64,000 nt of DNA, from assembly GCF_000341735.1 (NCBI RefSeq), contig NZ_KB455575.1, positions 4,866,766-4,930,765 of the forward strand, given 5' to 3'. A program made the translations under genes and the position numbers. How positions within the stretch are numbered: position 1 is the stretch's first letter; each line of letters starts with the position of its first letter. The DNA comes from Methylotuvimicrobium buryatense 5G (lineage in GTDB: Bacteria > Pseudomonadota > Gammaproteobacteria > Methylococcales > Methylomonadaceae). Below the pieces are notes generated by a model, which was given only the letters and a program-made list of their open reading frames with translations, was not told where the DNA came from and made no database searches. This document shows positions 56,202 to 64,000 of this stretch, one piece after another.

Positions 56202-57962
56202 CTAAAAATGATATTTAAGCTGAAAGCGTACATGGTCGTCGGCGCTGAACATGATTAACGGGTCGGTGACCGGGATGCCGCGAAATAGACGAACTTGAAT
56301 GTCTGCGGTCCAATCGTTGCCGATGCGCCGACTGGCTTCGATGTTGTATATTTTAGAGTTTTGGGTGCGGTCGAAAATGACGCCGGCAAGCAATTGGGTG
56401 TTTTGAATATCGTTAAAGCCCAGGCGAACTGCGGCTAAGAAGTCGTCTTGAAATAAGGCTTGTTGTGTCAATGCCTGAAAATTATTGTAGCCACGGCTGT
56501 CGTACATGTACTCCGCTATCAGACCTAGGTCGACGCCCGATTCGAAGAGGTCGAAGAATGTATATTCGACGCCGCCGGTCGCAGCATAAAATCGGTCTCC
56601 TTGTCCCGAGCGCATTAACGCTTCGAGCTTCCATAACCAGCTGCCTTTGATCGTTTGGACATCGATGCTGGTTTGATTGATGTTTTCATAAAGCGGGATG
56701 ATTCGTTCAATTTCGCCTAACTGATTGAAGCGAGGCAGCATCGTCGGTTGGCGGGCGGTGCCGTAAAAATGTGCGAGTCCGACATCCCAATCCCCGAAAG
56801 AATGAGAATATCTGCCGGCGTAAGCCAAGTGTTTTTCGACGCCTTCTCTTTCAAATTGGGCGTCTCCGACTGAGGTTACCGGGTGCGTTCTTAAGCGGCC
56901 TTCGTGTCCGGCAAATGTTCTTTCGCGGAAGCCGGTTAGTAAGAACAAATCGATGGTGCCCCAGTCTTGAATCAAGGCTAGGTTAATCATCGGTTGCCCG
57001 AGTTTTTGTTCGCCGTCGATGTTTTCGACAAAGTCGGTTTGATTGATGATGTCGATCAGATGAAAGCCTTCGGTGACGCCCCAAAATACTTGACGGAAGC
57101 CGACCCGCAGTTCCCAGTCGGCAGCGGCTTTTAGCCACGTCAGTTCGCGGATATCGAAATGGGTACGGCGGCTGTCGTGTTGGGAGTAGCGATAAAAGGG
57201 CGAGAAGGTAAAGCTTTGCGATCCGTTATCCCAGCTTCGATAGAGTTCGGGGTTTATCGCGCCGGAAATATAGTGGCTATGTTGTTGGTTGTCTAGTGGG
57301 GTTTGAAAAAAGCCTAGGCTTTCCACTTCGGCATAGCCGGAAATTTCCCAATCGGATATCAAGTCGTTAAAAAACGATTCGTCGCTCGATGCGCCGATGC
57401 GGTTTTCTTTGAAATTCCCAGGATACGAGTCGTTTATTGATTGTTGGGGGGCGGTTAAATCGTATTTATGGAGTTCGCTATTTGAGTGCGCATAATTCGA
57501 TGGCTCGAAGGTATTTGGGGTTTGTTTCCGGGTTAAAGTCGATTCGTCTGTTAGGGTAATTTGGCTCGAGCCGTGAGCGGTTGATTTAATATCGATTGTG
57601 TATGCGTGTATGCTGGCTTGATTTTTTAAGTCGAAGACAAGCCGGAAATCGTTTTTATTTCGAGGCGCGCTGCGTAAGCGTTGAAAATAGGGATGATCGG
57701 CAGATGGCTGGCTAAGCGGTGCCGAAGGTTTCAGGTTTTTTACATCGAGTACGAGACGAGGCGGATTGTCGATTAGAAAGGCCTTGAGTTCGGGCGTTTT
57801 CTGGTTTCCACGGTCTTCCGTATGAACGATGCTAAGATCTATCACGGCTTGACGGGATGATGATTGGTAATCGATCGAATCCAGCACTACTTGTTGTGCA
57901 TCAGCTTCCGAAAATGCCAAGCAAGTTGCCAAGCTGATATATTTAAGTCGGGTGTTGCGCAT
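56202..57962 (-). CDS. Outer-membrane porin with N-terminal AMIN-like domain (DUF1302-like barrel)
   Basis: 586 residues. A signal peptide (YISLATCLAFSEADAQ) precedes an AMIN-like domain (about 25-135: LDSIDYQSSSRQAVIDLSIV, PPRLVLDVKNLKPS, DFRLVFDLKNQASIHAYTID), which in other proteins binds peptidoglycan. A linker (140-200) leads to a beta barrel (about 205-586: WEISGYAEVESLGFFQTPLD, GFRQVFWGVTEGFHLIDIIN, AYAGRYSHSFGDWDVGLAHF) ending VRFQLKYHF with terminal Phe. The barrel looks like the DUF1302/porin group often paired with LolA-like and RND proteins. The LolA-like gene at 58454, same strand, fits that pairing, with a repeat-filled gap between. Cargo unknown. Confidence 0.75.
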   Translation of the reverse strand: MRNTRLKYISLATCLAFSEADAQQVVLDSIDYQSSSRQAVIDLSIVHTEDRGNQKTPELKAFLIDNPPRLVLDVKNLKPSAPLSQPSADHPYFQRLRSAPRNKNDFRLVFDLKNQASIHAYTIDIKSTAHGSSQITLTDESTLTRKQTPNTFEPSNYAHSNSELHKYDLTAPQQSINDSYPGNFKENRIGASSDESFFNDLISDWEISGYAEVESLGFFQTPLDNQQHSHYISGAINPELYRSWDNGSQSFTFSPFYRYSQHDSRRTHFDIRELTWLKAAADWELRVGFRQVFWGVTEGFHLIDIINQTDFVENIDGEQKLGQPMINLALIQDWGTIDLFLLTGFRERTFAGHEGRLRTHPVTSVGDAQFEREGVEKHLAYAGRYSHSFGDWDVGLAHFYGTARQPTMLPRFNQLGEIERIIPLYENINQTSIDVQTIKGSWLWKLEALMRSGQGDRFYAATGGVEYTFFDLFESGVDLGLIAEYMYDSRGYNNFQALTQQALFQDDFLAAVRLGFNDIQNTQLLAGVIFDRTQNSKIYNIEASRRIGNDWTADIQVRLFRGIPVTDPLIMFSADDHVRFQLKYHF

Positions 57963-58125
57963 AAGATTTTAAGTGTTGTTGCCTAATATGCTTCTTGTGT
58001 TCGCTTGTATCGTAATTGCTTAGCCCACCCTTTATTGTTTCTGGCTCCCACGGTCCTCCGCTCGCCGTATACTTGGAAGCGGTGCTGTTTGATAAAGCTG
58101 CGGATATTGAACATCAGTGGCTTCG

Positions 58126-58290
58126 AAATCGCGACGAAGGCGTCGCTCCCACAAGGGGGTGGGGTGCTCTGTGGGAGCGATCCCCAGATCGCGATTTCGA
58201 AGTCGGGAACGTTGGGCGACAAAAAATGGTATCGAGGTCTCATTGGTTAAGATTTGCAAAAGGGTAATTTTTGACTTATGTATAACGATG
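58126..58290. repeat. Family C head-to-head pair and a block shared with 43953
   Basis: ATCGCGACGAAGGCGTCGCTC-type arm facing CTGTGGGAGCGATCCCCAG (58126-58200), then GGTATCGAGGTCTCATTGG to CTTATGTATAACGATGAG (58228-58290), which also follows the C pair at 43851. The 491-bp gap 57963-58453 holds no gene. Confidence 0.75.
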
Positions 58291-58453
58291 AGCGGTCCTC
58301 CGTGGGAACGAGGTCAGTAACGGTTTACGTTAACTTAATGGTAGTGACGCAGAGCTTGGGAGCACTGGGAATTACGACAACAATTTAAATAATGGCGCTA
58401 ATTCGCTAATTTTATACGATTTCCAAGCATACTCGGCAAAGTATAATTGAAAT

Positions 58454-59233
58454 CTAGCGCGCGCGCCTTAAAGTATTTTGATCGAAATCGCGCTCGGTGA
58501 GTCCCGTGCGAAATTCGATGTTCTCGATCGATAGGCTGGTGCTTTTGCCGTTTTGATGATTGGTCATCAACATATCGTGCGCTCGCCAGTATTGGTTTAG
58601 GTGTTGGCGATAATCTTTGTTCTCGAGCGTCTTCAATAAGGCGTTTCTTCTGTCGTAATATTCTACTTTTATTGGAATATAGCGTTCTTTGTCTATCCAC
58701 GATATCTGCCGGGTATATCCGGAATGTTGATATTGAGGGGCAAGTTCGACAACGAAGCAATCAATGCCGTCTACTGTTTCGTCACGAAGGTAGCGGTACT
58801 CATATTTCGGAATTTCAAACGATGTCAAATCCTCGAATGCAAATTCGCTGCCGAGAAAGGGGCCCGATTTGTTGTTCGACGAAATACGTCTAACTCTTCT
58901 CAATGCCGGTAAATATAGCCATTGATCGTCCGGTTCGAGTGCATGGGTATAACTTAAAAAAGCAGTTCCTCGCACATCGCCCGGGCTATCGAAAATAGTC
59001 AGGCTTTTGTCTCCGTCGCCGGAGACTTCTAACGTGTTGATTCTAAGTAAGCGAACGGCTTCGCTCCCGCTTCGGGTTCTTAGGATCATTTTCATTTCGG
59101 CTTGGCTGTCTTGCCAGCCTTTATCGCGTTTGACCATTTCTTCGATGATTTGCAAGCCTTTTTCTTGATCGCTTTGCGCTAGGCACGGCGATGTAATGAA
59201 GAAAAGACCAAGTAATAAAAGTATGTTTCTCAT
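58454..59233 (-). CDS. LolA-like outer-membrane lipoprotein-sorting protein
   Basis: From the ATG at 59233 the product has 259 residues; a TTG at 59245 is the alternative. Signal peptide NILLLLGLFFITSPCLAQ. The body has the motifs of the LolA-like family seen with RND/MMPL exporters: GWQDSQAEMKMILRTRSG, LTIFDSPGDVRGTAFLSYTH, DDQWLYLPALRRVRRISSNN, GPFLGSEFAFEDLTSFEIPK and YDRRNALLKTLENKDYRQ. These periplasmic proteins bind lipid-like cargo in a half-barrel. The typical neighbouring RND transporter is absent; the DUF1302-like porin downstream would be its outer-membrane partner. Confidence 0.85.
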   Translation of the reverse strand: MRNILLLLGLFFITSPCLAQSDQEKGLQIIEEMVKRDKGWQDSQAEMKMILRTRSGSEAVRLLRINTLEVSGDGDKSLTIFDSPGDVRGTAFLSYTHALEPDDQWLYLPALRRVRRISSNNKSGPFLGSEFAFEDLTSFEIPKYEYRYLRDETVDGIDCFVVELAPQYQHSGYTRQISWIDKERYIPIKVEYYDRRNALLKTLENKDYRQHLNQYWRAHDMLMTNHQNGKSTSLSIENIEFRTGLTERDFDQNTLRRAR

Positions 59234-59313
59234 GTTTAATGCCAAGGTTAGTTTTTGAATAAATCCAGGTTATATACTTTGTTCGTCAAAGACCCGGTGC
59301 CTAAAGCTATCAA

Positions 59314-59529
59314 CCTGAAAAGAGCAGTTGGCATGTGTTGTAGACCGTTCGTACTGAGCCAAGTCGAAACATGAAGGGTCTACAACACTTTCACCGGTCT
59401 GGTGAAGCCTCAAACTACCCTTCACCTTTCGACAGGGTTCTCCTGAGCGTGGCCGAAGGGGCTCTCCTGAGCGTAGCCGAAGGGCTTAGGGCGAACGGTA
59501 GTTTGAGGCTCTCAACTGCTCTTTTTAGG
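59314..59529. mobile_element. 216-bp non-autonomous element (family I) with 5-bp target duplication
   Basis: Ends CCTGAAAAGAGCAGTTG and complement of CCTAAAAAGAGCAGTTG (one mismatch in 17). ATCAA occurs at both sides (59309-59313, 59530-59534). The inside has long complementary arms around CCGTTCGTACTGAGCC and GGGCGAACGG, plus a tandem CTCTCCTGAGCG repeat. Confidence 0.85.
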
Positions 59530-59672
59530 ATCAAAGATCATTAATCATAGTTCATAATCTAGGGAATTTAGTTGATACGTAATGCCATTCGAAGCTAGTC
59601 GGCCTGGTTGCGGTATTGTCCGGGGGATATTTTTGATCTGCGATGGGTATAACACCGTCCCCAAAGTTTCGG

Positions 59673-59772
59673 TATGCCCTAAATGATCCGGTATACTTTG
59701 GCTATACTCGAAACGTTTAGAACGGGTCCTTGGCAAGGGGTAAATTATTAAATAAACCTGACCTCTTTTTTG
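59673..59772. repeat. Dispersed repeat K (copy 1)
   Basis: GGCTATACTCGAAACGTTTAG ... GGGTAAATTATTAAATAAACCTGACC. Also at 61330-61405, about 62735-62766 and 63383-63463. Fragments of element B (GATCTGCGATGGGTATA) precede it at 59634-59651. Confidence 0.75.
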
Positions 59773-59916
59773 GCACGCTTCGTGGCCCATCCTACACGTG
59801 ACGGCTACCAGCGTTATCCTGAATAGTTACAAATCGGCAATAATTAGGATTACCGGATGAATCTGATTAATTTTTGCATTACAACGTCATTCATTTCGAA
59901 ATAGGGGAGAATAATC

Positions 59917-60180
59917 ATGCCTGCAAACCGACTTGTACTAACCCGTATTGACGGGGAGATTAAGGAAGAGGCAGCTGCTGTACTGGCGGCTATGGGGCTT
60001 ACAGTGTCAGATGCCGTGCGGCTTTTACTGACCAAGATTGCTCGAGAACATGTTTTGCCGTTCGATCCGTTCATTCCCAATGACACTACCATCGCCGCCA
60101 TGAAAGAGGCTCGTGCGGGTAATCTACCTAGCGCCAACAGCATCGCAGGCTTGAAAGCAGCCCTTAATGCGGACGATTGA
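59917..60180 (+). CDS. RelB/DinJ-family antitoxin
   Basis: 87 residues with a ribbon-helix-helix start (VLTRIDGEIKEEAAAVLAAM, then GLTVSDAVRLLLTKIAREH, the RelB/DinJ signature) and a flexible tail (FIPNDTTIAAMKEARAGNLP) that normally wraps around the toxin. It would bind its own promoter and neutralise a YafQ-type mRNA nuclease. The toxin frame overlaps by 14 nt but is broken by a one-base deletion, so this antitoxin probably has no active partner at the locus. Confidence 0.9.
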   Translation: MPANRLVLTRIDGEIKEEAAAVLAAMGLTVSDAVRLLLTKIAREHVLPFDPFIPNDTTIAAMKEARAGNLPSANSIAGLKAALNADD

Positions 60181-60450
60181 ATGGACAAGCCAATTCAAGC
60201 GTGATTACAAGCGCGAAAGTAAAGGTCGGCATCGCACCACACTTGATGTGTCTTGTTTCCGATTGTGGATTGTCTTGCAAATGACCGGCTTCTGGAGTCG
60301 CGTCACCAAGACCATGCTCTTTCCGGAAATTGGAAAGATTACCGTGATTGTCACATCAAACCAGATTTGGTATTGATCTATCAGAAACCGGACGAAGCGA
60401 CTGTTCGGCTTGTCCGACTCGGTTCGCACAGTGAACTCGGGCTTTTGTAA
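60167..60450 (+). pseudogene. YafQ-type toxin, inactivated by a single-base deletion
   Basis: Frame 1 gives MRTIEWTSQFKRDYKRESKG, RHRTTLD; one base must be restored near 60247 (after GATG) to continue as DVLFPIVDCLANDRLLE, SRHQDHALSGNWKDYRDC, HIKPDLVLIYQKPDEATV and RLVRLGSHSELGLL. The restored 93-residue protein is a complete YafQ with the ribosome-dependent nuclease residues in place (His in RHQDHALSG and in IKPDLVLIY context). As it stands the frame stops early at 60376. Confidence 0.92.
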
Positions 60451-60846
60451 TTTAACGCGCCCAAACTTTACGCAAGCTGGAGCTCTCTCTCCGCTATACA
60501 CATCGATAGGCTAACCAAGTCTTTTGGCAGCACACTAAGACGTAATACGCTAAAGGTATCGCGCCGTTGTATTATAAATCCCATGTTAAATTAAACGGGT
60601 GGATACGACGGGCGCGCTTACGTCATCTCCACCCGATATTGCTGTCCATGCGCCACCGATTTTTTATTTGACTCCAAATATTACGGTGTCAAAAAATTTT
60701 ACACTGTTGTGTTAAGTATTTACCGTAAGCGGTAGTTTGCCAAACAGCAGGTAGCCTATAATTCTAGTGAGGTTCTATTTGCCCCCTTACCTTTTTATCT
60801 TGACTGATAGTCTCGTGTTTCTTCACCGTTCTTGGAACGAAAAACC

Positions 60847-61231
60847 ATGTGCAGAATAAACCCCGGAGTCGATTTCGCCTTCAAAAAACTATTCGGCAGC
60901 GAAGAAAACAAAGACTTACTGATCTCGCTGATCAATGCGATCGTCTCCGAAGAGGATAGGGTGGCCGAAGTCGAGCTGAAAAACCCCTACAACCTAGCGT
61001 ATTACTAGGCCGGAAAAATCTCGATTCTGGACATCAAGGCGAAAAGCGAGAAAGGGCGTTGGTTTAATGTGGAAATGCAAATCAGCTAAGACTACAACTT
61101 CGACAAGCGCGCGATTTACTACTGGGCGAAGCTGGTGACAGAACAGCTCAGCGAAGGCATGATGTTTCGTGAACTTAAAAAAACCATCAGCATCAATATC
61201 CTGGACTTCAATTTCATCCCAAGCGCACCGG
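60847..61231 (+). pseudogene. Rpn/PD-(D/E)XK nuclease-family transposase, two stops and truncated by element F
   Basis: MCRINPGVDFAFKKLFGSEE, KDLLISLINAIV, then TAG at 61006 where Gln is expected (YY*AGKISILDIKAKS), TAA at 61087 (EMQIS*DYNFDKRAIYYWAK), then LVTEQLSEGMMFRELKKTIS. This is the PDDEXK nuclease-family transposase (Rpn-like), with the catalytic D in ILDIKA and E in NVEMQ. Both stops could come from C-to-T changes in CAG and CAA. At 61232 the gene ends in an F element. The gap 60451-60846 before it shows only the motif GTGTCAAAAAATTTTACACT (60688-60707). Confidence 0.85.
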
Positions 61232-61329
61232 CACTGCCATTAAGTTAAGCCGTTCGTGGTGAGTCTGTCGAACCATGGACGGCTTAACTTATCGACCCAG
61301 GATTTTTCCATTCACCCTTCGACAGGCTC
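61232..61329. mobile_element. Family F element (copy 3, truncated)
   Basis: Begins CACTGCCATTAAGTTAAG, follows the F consensus through GGATTTTTCCATTCACCC, and is cut after CGACAGGCTC, where repeat K begins. Confidence 0.85.
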
Positions 61330-61405
61330 CTTTGGTTATACTCGAAGCGTTTAGAGCGGGTCCTTGGGAAGGGATAAATTATTAAATAAACCTGACCCCT
61401 TTTTC
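61330..61405. repeat. Dispersed repeat K (copy 2)
   Basis: GGTTATACTCGAAGCGTTTAG ... AAATTATTAAATAAACCTGACCCC directly after the cut F element. Confidence 0.75.
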
Positions 61406-61498
61406 TACCTTTTTTGCCTTTTTTGAAAAAGCTTTTTGGCCGAAGCATTGCTGCGGTAGAATCATCGGACGCATCTAACCAGACAGAGGAGATACTGC

Positions 61499-61810
61499 AT
61501 GCATTCCGCTATCCAGCAATATCAGCCCGCCATCGCCGAACTGTGCCGGCGTTACCACGTTCGCAAACTGGAGGTGTTCGGTTCTGCCGCGCGCGGTAAC
61601 GATTTCGATCCAGCCTTGAGCGATGCCGATTTTTTGGTGGAATTTGCCAGCGAAGGACAAGCGCCCTCCTTGCATACCTTTTTTGGCTTACGTCGGGAAC
61701 TGGAACAACTGATTGGCCGTGAGGTGGATCTGGCCGAAACCGCTGCTCTCCGCAACCCTTACGTGCGCGCCAAAATCGAACAAAGCCGAGAGTTGGTTTA
61801 TGCAGCGTGA
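61499..61810 (+). CDS. Minimal nucleotidyltransferase (MNT, MntA-type antitoxin)
   Basis: 103 residues. GSAARG at 28-33 and the metal-binding pair D42/D44 in LSDADFLVEF, with a third acid D77 in REVDLAE: the polymerase-beta nucleotidyltransferase minimal domain. In HEPN-MNT pairs this enzyme adds AMP groups to the HEPN toxin to silence it. A HEPN-like frame starts 11 nt before the MNT stop but is truncated. GAGG lies upstream of the ATG. Confidence 0.88.
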   Translation: MHSAIQQYQPAIAELCRRYHVRKLEVFGSAARGNDFDPALSDADFLVEFASEGQAPSLHTFFGLRRELEQLIGREVDLAETAALRNPYVRAKIEQSRELVYAA

Positions 61811-61946
61811 TGCCCGCGCCTTTTTGTGGGACGCCCACTCCGCAGCCGAAGCCACTCTGGAATTTGTGGCCGGTAAAACGTATACAGACTACTCCGGTGA
61901 TCGCCTACTATGCGACAACTGCGTTGACATTTACCGGGTTCGATAA
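61800..61946 (+). pseudogene. Truncated HEPN (HepT-type) toxin fragment
   Basis: About 33 residues (MQRDARAFLWDAHSAAEATL, EFVAGKTYTDYSGDRLL) match the start of HepT-like HEPN proteins, which run to about 115 residues with an Rx4-6H nuclease motif. Here the frame changes to unrelated sequence (CDNCVDIYRVR) and stops, so the catalytic motif is missing. A hairpin GGGTTCGA...TCGAACCC follows at 61936-61967. Confidence 0.8.
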
Positions 61947-62063
61947 AACACTCGTTTTTTCGAACCCATGAAAAGAGTAAGTAAACGGCAAAATTACCTA
62001 GTTGAATTCTTGATTGATTTGAGTAATTAGCTAGACTAGACTAGGTTCTTTAAGGGGAATGTA

Positions 62064-62312
62064 ATGCAAACTGTAAATATGTTACAAGCCAAGTCTTCTC
62101 TGTCCCGCTTAGTAGAAGCCATTGAGCAAGGGCAAGAGCGAGAAATCGTGATTGCCAGGAATGGTCGCCCAGCTGCTAAGCTTGTTCCGATAGATGCTGC
62201 GCCATCCGAGAAGCGGATTGGAGTAGCAAAAGGCTTGTTCGTGGTGCCGGACAGCATTGATACATATAACGACGAAGTGGCTCGGTTGTTCATGGACGAG
62301 GTGCAGAATTGA
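62064..62312 (+). CDS. Phd/YefM-family antitoxin
   Basis: 82 residues: VNMLQAKSSLSRLVEAIEQG, then REIVIARNGRPAAKLVPID, the Phd DNA-binding fold, with a C-terminal toxin-binding tail (DTYNDEVARLFMDE). The stop overlaps the toxin start by 4 nt (TTGA), the usual coupling in such operons. It would repress its operon with the toxin. Confidence 0.92.
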   Translation: MQTVNMLQAKSSLSRLVEAIEQGQEREIVIARNGRPAAKLVPIDAAPSEKRIGVAKGLFVVPDSIDTYNDEVARLFMDEVQN

Positions 62313-62695
62313 ATCTGCTGCTGGATACTCACGTTGCACTATGGGCTATCACGGATAACTCAAAACTGTCACAAAAGGCGCGTGAATTGATTGTATCGCC
62401 CAAAGCAACCGTTTGGGTCAGCGCGGCGAATGTCTGGGAAATTGCAATCAAGCACTCACTAGGGCGAGGCGACATGCCGGTTTCTGGCCGAGACGCGATG
62501 CGCTATTTTCAGGAATCCGGATATCGCTTCCTTGCTGTCGAGGCGGAACATACGATAGCGGTCGAAGAACTGCCTTTACATCACCAAGACCCGTTCGACC
62601 GCATACTTGTCGCTCAGGCGCTTGTAGAGCCGATGCGTTTAATGACCCACGATCCTTTGGTAGCGCTCTATAACGACACAATTATCAAGATTTAA
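62309..62695 (+). CDS. PIN-domain toxin (VapC-type)
   Basis: 128 residues from a TTG start at 62309. The PIN acidic residues D6 (LLLDTHVALW), E44 (NVWEIAIKHSLG), D94 and D97 (HHQDPFDRILVAQA) are all there, so the RNase should be active. This subtype pairs with Phd/YefM-type antitoxins. It is the only apparently complete toxin-antitoxin pair in this part of the window. Confidence 0.92.
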   Translation: MNLLLDTHVALWAITDNSKLSQKARELIVSPKATVWVSAANVWEIAIKHSLGRGDMPVSGRDAMRYFQESGYRFLAVEAEHTIAVEELPLHHQDPFDRILVAQALVEPMRLMTHDPLVALYNDTIIKI

Positions 62696-62780
62696 ACTGG
62701 ATTAGAGAAAAAGGCAGAAAAAAGGGGGGGCAGGATAAAATTATTAATTCAACCTGACCCTTTTTTCCCCTATATGTTTA

Positions 62781-63067
62781 CCTGATTAGCAAGATGCTTC
62801 AGCTTGCCGAGGCCAAGTTTCCGAGCAAGGATCAGTCGTAGTCGCAAAAACTAAAATATGCTGTTACCCAAGCTCTAGCTTGGGTAACCTGTTCAGGAAG
62901 CTCTAGCTTCCCGAAAATCAAGAAAGATTGAACGAGCGAGTCGGGTTTGATTCAGAATGTGCGGAGGTTGTGTCGGTCTCAGGAAGCTCTTGCCCTGAGC
63001 ATGTCGAAGCTGGAGCTTCCGGGGTGTCTTTCCCAAGCTGGAGCTTGGGAAAGAGCGAAGGATGTGA
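62781..63067. mobile_element. Family H element (copy 3)
   Basis: CCTGATTAGCAAGATGC start; the palindromes TTACCCAAGCTCTAGCTTGGGTAA and TTTCCCAAGCTGGAGCTTGGGAAA match H at 33120 (inverted inside). An extra CTTGCCCTGAGCATGTCGAAG piece interrupts one stem. The stretch 63068-63382 holds no gene; GTGTCAGAAAATTTTACACT is at 63220-63239. Confidence 0.75.
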
Positions 63068-63382
63068 ATCGAAGGATGGCTTGCGAGCATTGTTGCCTTG
63101 ATAGGGTGGCAAACATGAAATTATTGGCCAATCGATAGGATTAACAATGATGTCATCGTGATTTTGGGCAAGGCAGGGCATAGCCGGTTCGTGAGAAGGC
63201 GAATTTTCCTTATATGGTGTCAGAAAATTTTACACTCTAGCCGGCCTCTAAACGATTATCGTCTTTTGATGTTTTGCGTGCTGGAGGAAACTTGGCTTGG
63301 CATTTTCACTGGATGTTTATGCGTGGCCTCTATTTTAAGACCTTGAGTACGGCTTATTTAACCCGTCCCCAACTTTTCGGTA

Positions 63383-63463
63383 AGCTATGGCTATACTCGA
63401 AACGTTTAGAGCGGGTCCCTTGACAAAAGGGGTAAATGATTAAATGAACCTGACCCCTTTTTC
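63383..63463. repeat. Dispersed repeat K (copy 4)
   Basis: GGCTATACTCGAAACGTTTAG to GATTAAATGAACCTGACCCC, immediately before H copy 4. The other partial copy is at about 62735-62766. Confidence 0.75.
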
Positions 63464-63930
63464 CCGAGCAAGGATCAGTCTTAGTCGCAAAAACTAAAAT
63501 ATGCTGTTACCCAAGCTCTAGCTTGGGTAACCTGTTCAGGAAGCTCTAGCTTCCCGAAAATCAAGAAAGATTGAACGAGCGAGTCGGGTTTGATTCAGAA
63601 TGTGCGGAGGTTGTGTCGGTCTCAGGATGCTGGAGCTTCCGGGGTGTCTTTCCCAAGCTGGAGAGGCTGTGAAAGTATTGATGAATGCATCATAATAAAA
63701 TTTATTAACCTTGTAGACAATGAAGAAAAATCCTATAAAATCAACAATCTAATTCTTCATGCTCTTCATGGTTATTTTATAATATTGAATACTTTCACAG
63801 TCTTTGGAGCTTGGGAAATAGCGTGATGTGGGTTGGCCGTTTTTAGCTTGACGCGCATGGCTTGCGAATCCCGTCCTGCTAGGGGATATACTGATCTTTG
63901 GGCTTTAGCTGAAGAAACTTGCTAATCAGG
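63464..63930. mobile_element. Family H element (copy 4, inverted), interrupted by a nested element
   Basis: Ends at 63930 with CTTGCTAATCAGG. Its order is the reverse of H at 33120, with GTTGGCCGTTTTTAGCTTGA and CTGAAGAAACTTGC. It is interrupted at 63664-63804. Confidence 0.8.
63664..63804. mobile_element. 141-bp AT-rich element nested in H, 5-bp duplication
   Basis: Ends AGGCTGTGAAAGTATT and complement of AGACTGTGAAAGTATT. TGGAG flanks both sides (63659-63663 and 63805-63809), interrupting the CCCAAGCTGGAGCTTGGG stem that other H copies have intact. No coding capacity. Confidence 0.85.
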
Positions 63931-64000
63931 TATGTTTAAACAAGTGCTTGTAATTTGGCTTTCAGTTCTGTTGCAAAGCTAAATAGTCGGTCAAAGGGAC

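Noticed and set aside
60847..61231. Stop-codon recoding in the Rpn-type gene
   Set aside because: The in-frame stops are TAG and TAA, not TGA; no recoding element is seen, and the gene is also truncated, so decay is simpler.
61936..61967. Intrinsic terminator after the HEPN fragment
   Set aside because: The stem GGGTTCGA/TCGAACCC has its T run in the loop, with no U-tract after it.

Overview
The window looks like chromosomal DNA of a gammaproteobacterium, most probably a gamma-methanotroph of the Methylomicrobium/Methylotuvimicrobium/Methylobacter type. That is inferred from protein style (ClpB, PhoB, RF3, TrxB, Aat/Bpt), from a fused DUF3683 FAD/Fe-S dehydrogenase, and from a very dense load of small interspersed repeats. 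No methane- or methanol-oxidation gene is present, so the placement is not proven. No tRNA, rRNA or CRISPR array was seen.

Layout. 1-9.4 kb: 3' end of an autotransporter, clpB with a likely sigma-32 promoter, an exported amidohydrolase, a small DUF4168 protein, and phoB-phoR. 9.4-18.3 kb: a repeat-rich stretch with a BT1/MFS-like permease, an orphan TolC-type protein, an intact IS5-family insertion sequence and a rhodanese lipoprotein. 18.4-24.8 kb: the DUF3683 FAD/Fe-S dehydrogenase and a secreted metzincin protease. 25.2-42.3 kb: a surface-protein island made of a complete type I secretion operon (ABC, membrane-fusion and TolC-like proteins), an RTX protein whose gene lies between about 150-bp inverted repeats, a DUF6447 protein, a SapC-family protein and a 2133-residue acidic giant protein without a signal peptide. 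42.3-47.4 kb: a REP-associated tyrosine transposase among its own REP palindromes, a PKHD-type dioxygenase and an unknown gene. 47.4-59.3 kb: aat-bpt, trxB, a DUF2959 lipoprotein, prfC, a phospholipase-C-like protein, tusDC, an AMIN-domain porin and a LolA-like protein. 59.9-62.7 kb: a defence/toxin-antitoxin junkyard (DinJ with a frameshifted YafQ, a broken Rpn nuclease, MNT with a truncated HEPN, and an intact Phd-PIN pair). The last 1.3 kb is repeats only.

The two most notable themes are these. (1) The type I secretion genes, SapC and the giant protein together resemble the sapCDEF-type S-layer export system of Campylobacter fetus, with a possible invertible RTX cassette beside it. (2) At least nine families of small non-autonomous elements (75-500 bp) occur here, several nested in one another with readable target duplications. 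Two of them (F and G) have ends and 10-11 bp duplications like the IS231 group of the IS4 family. Several element copies end or interrupt genes, so the elements have clearly shaped the locus.

All coordinates come from reading the sequence by eye; family assignments are from remembered motifs, with no database search.
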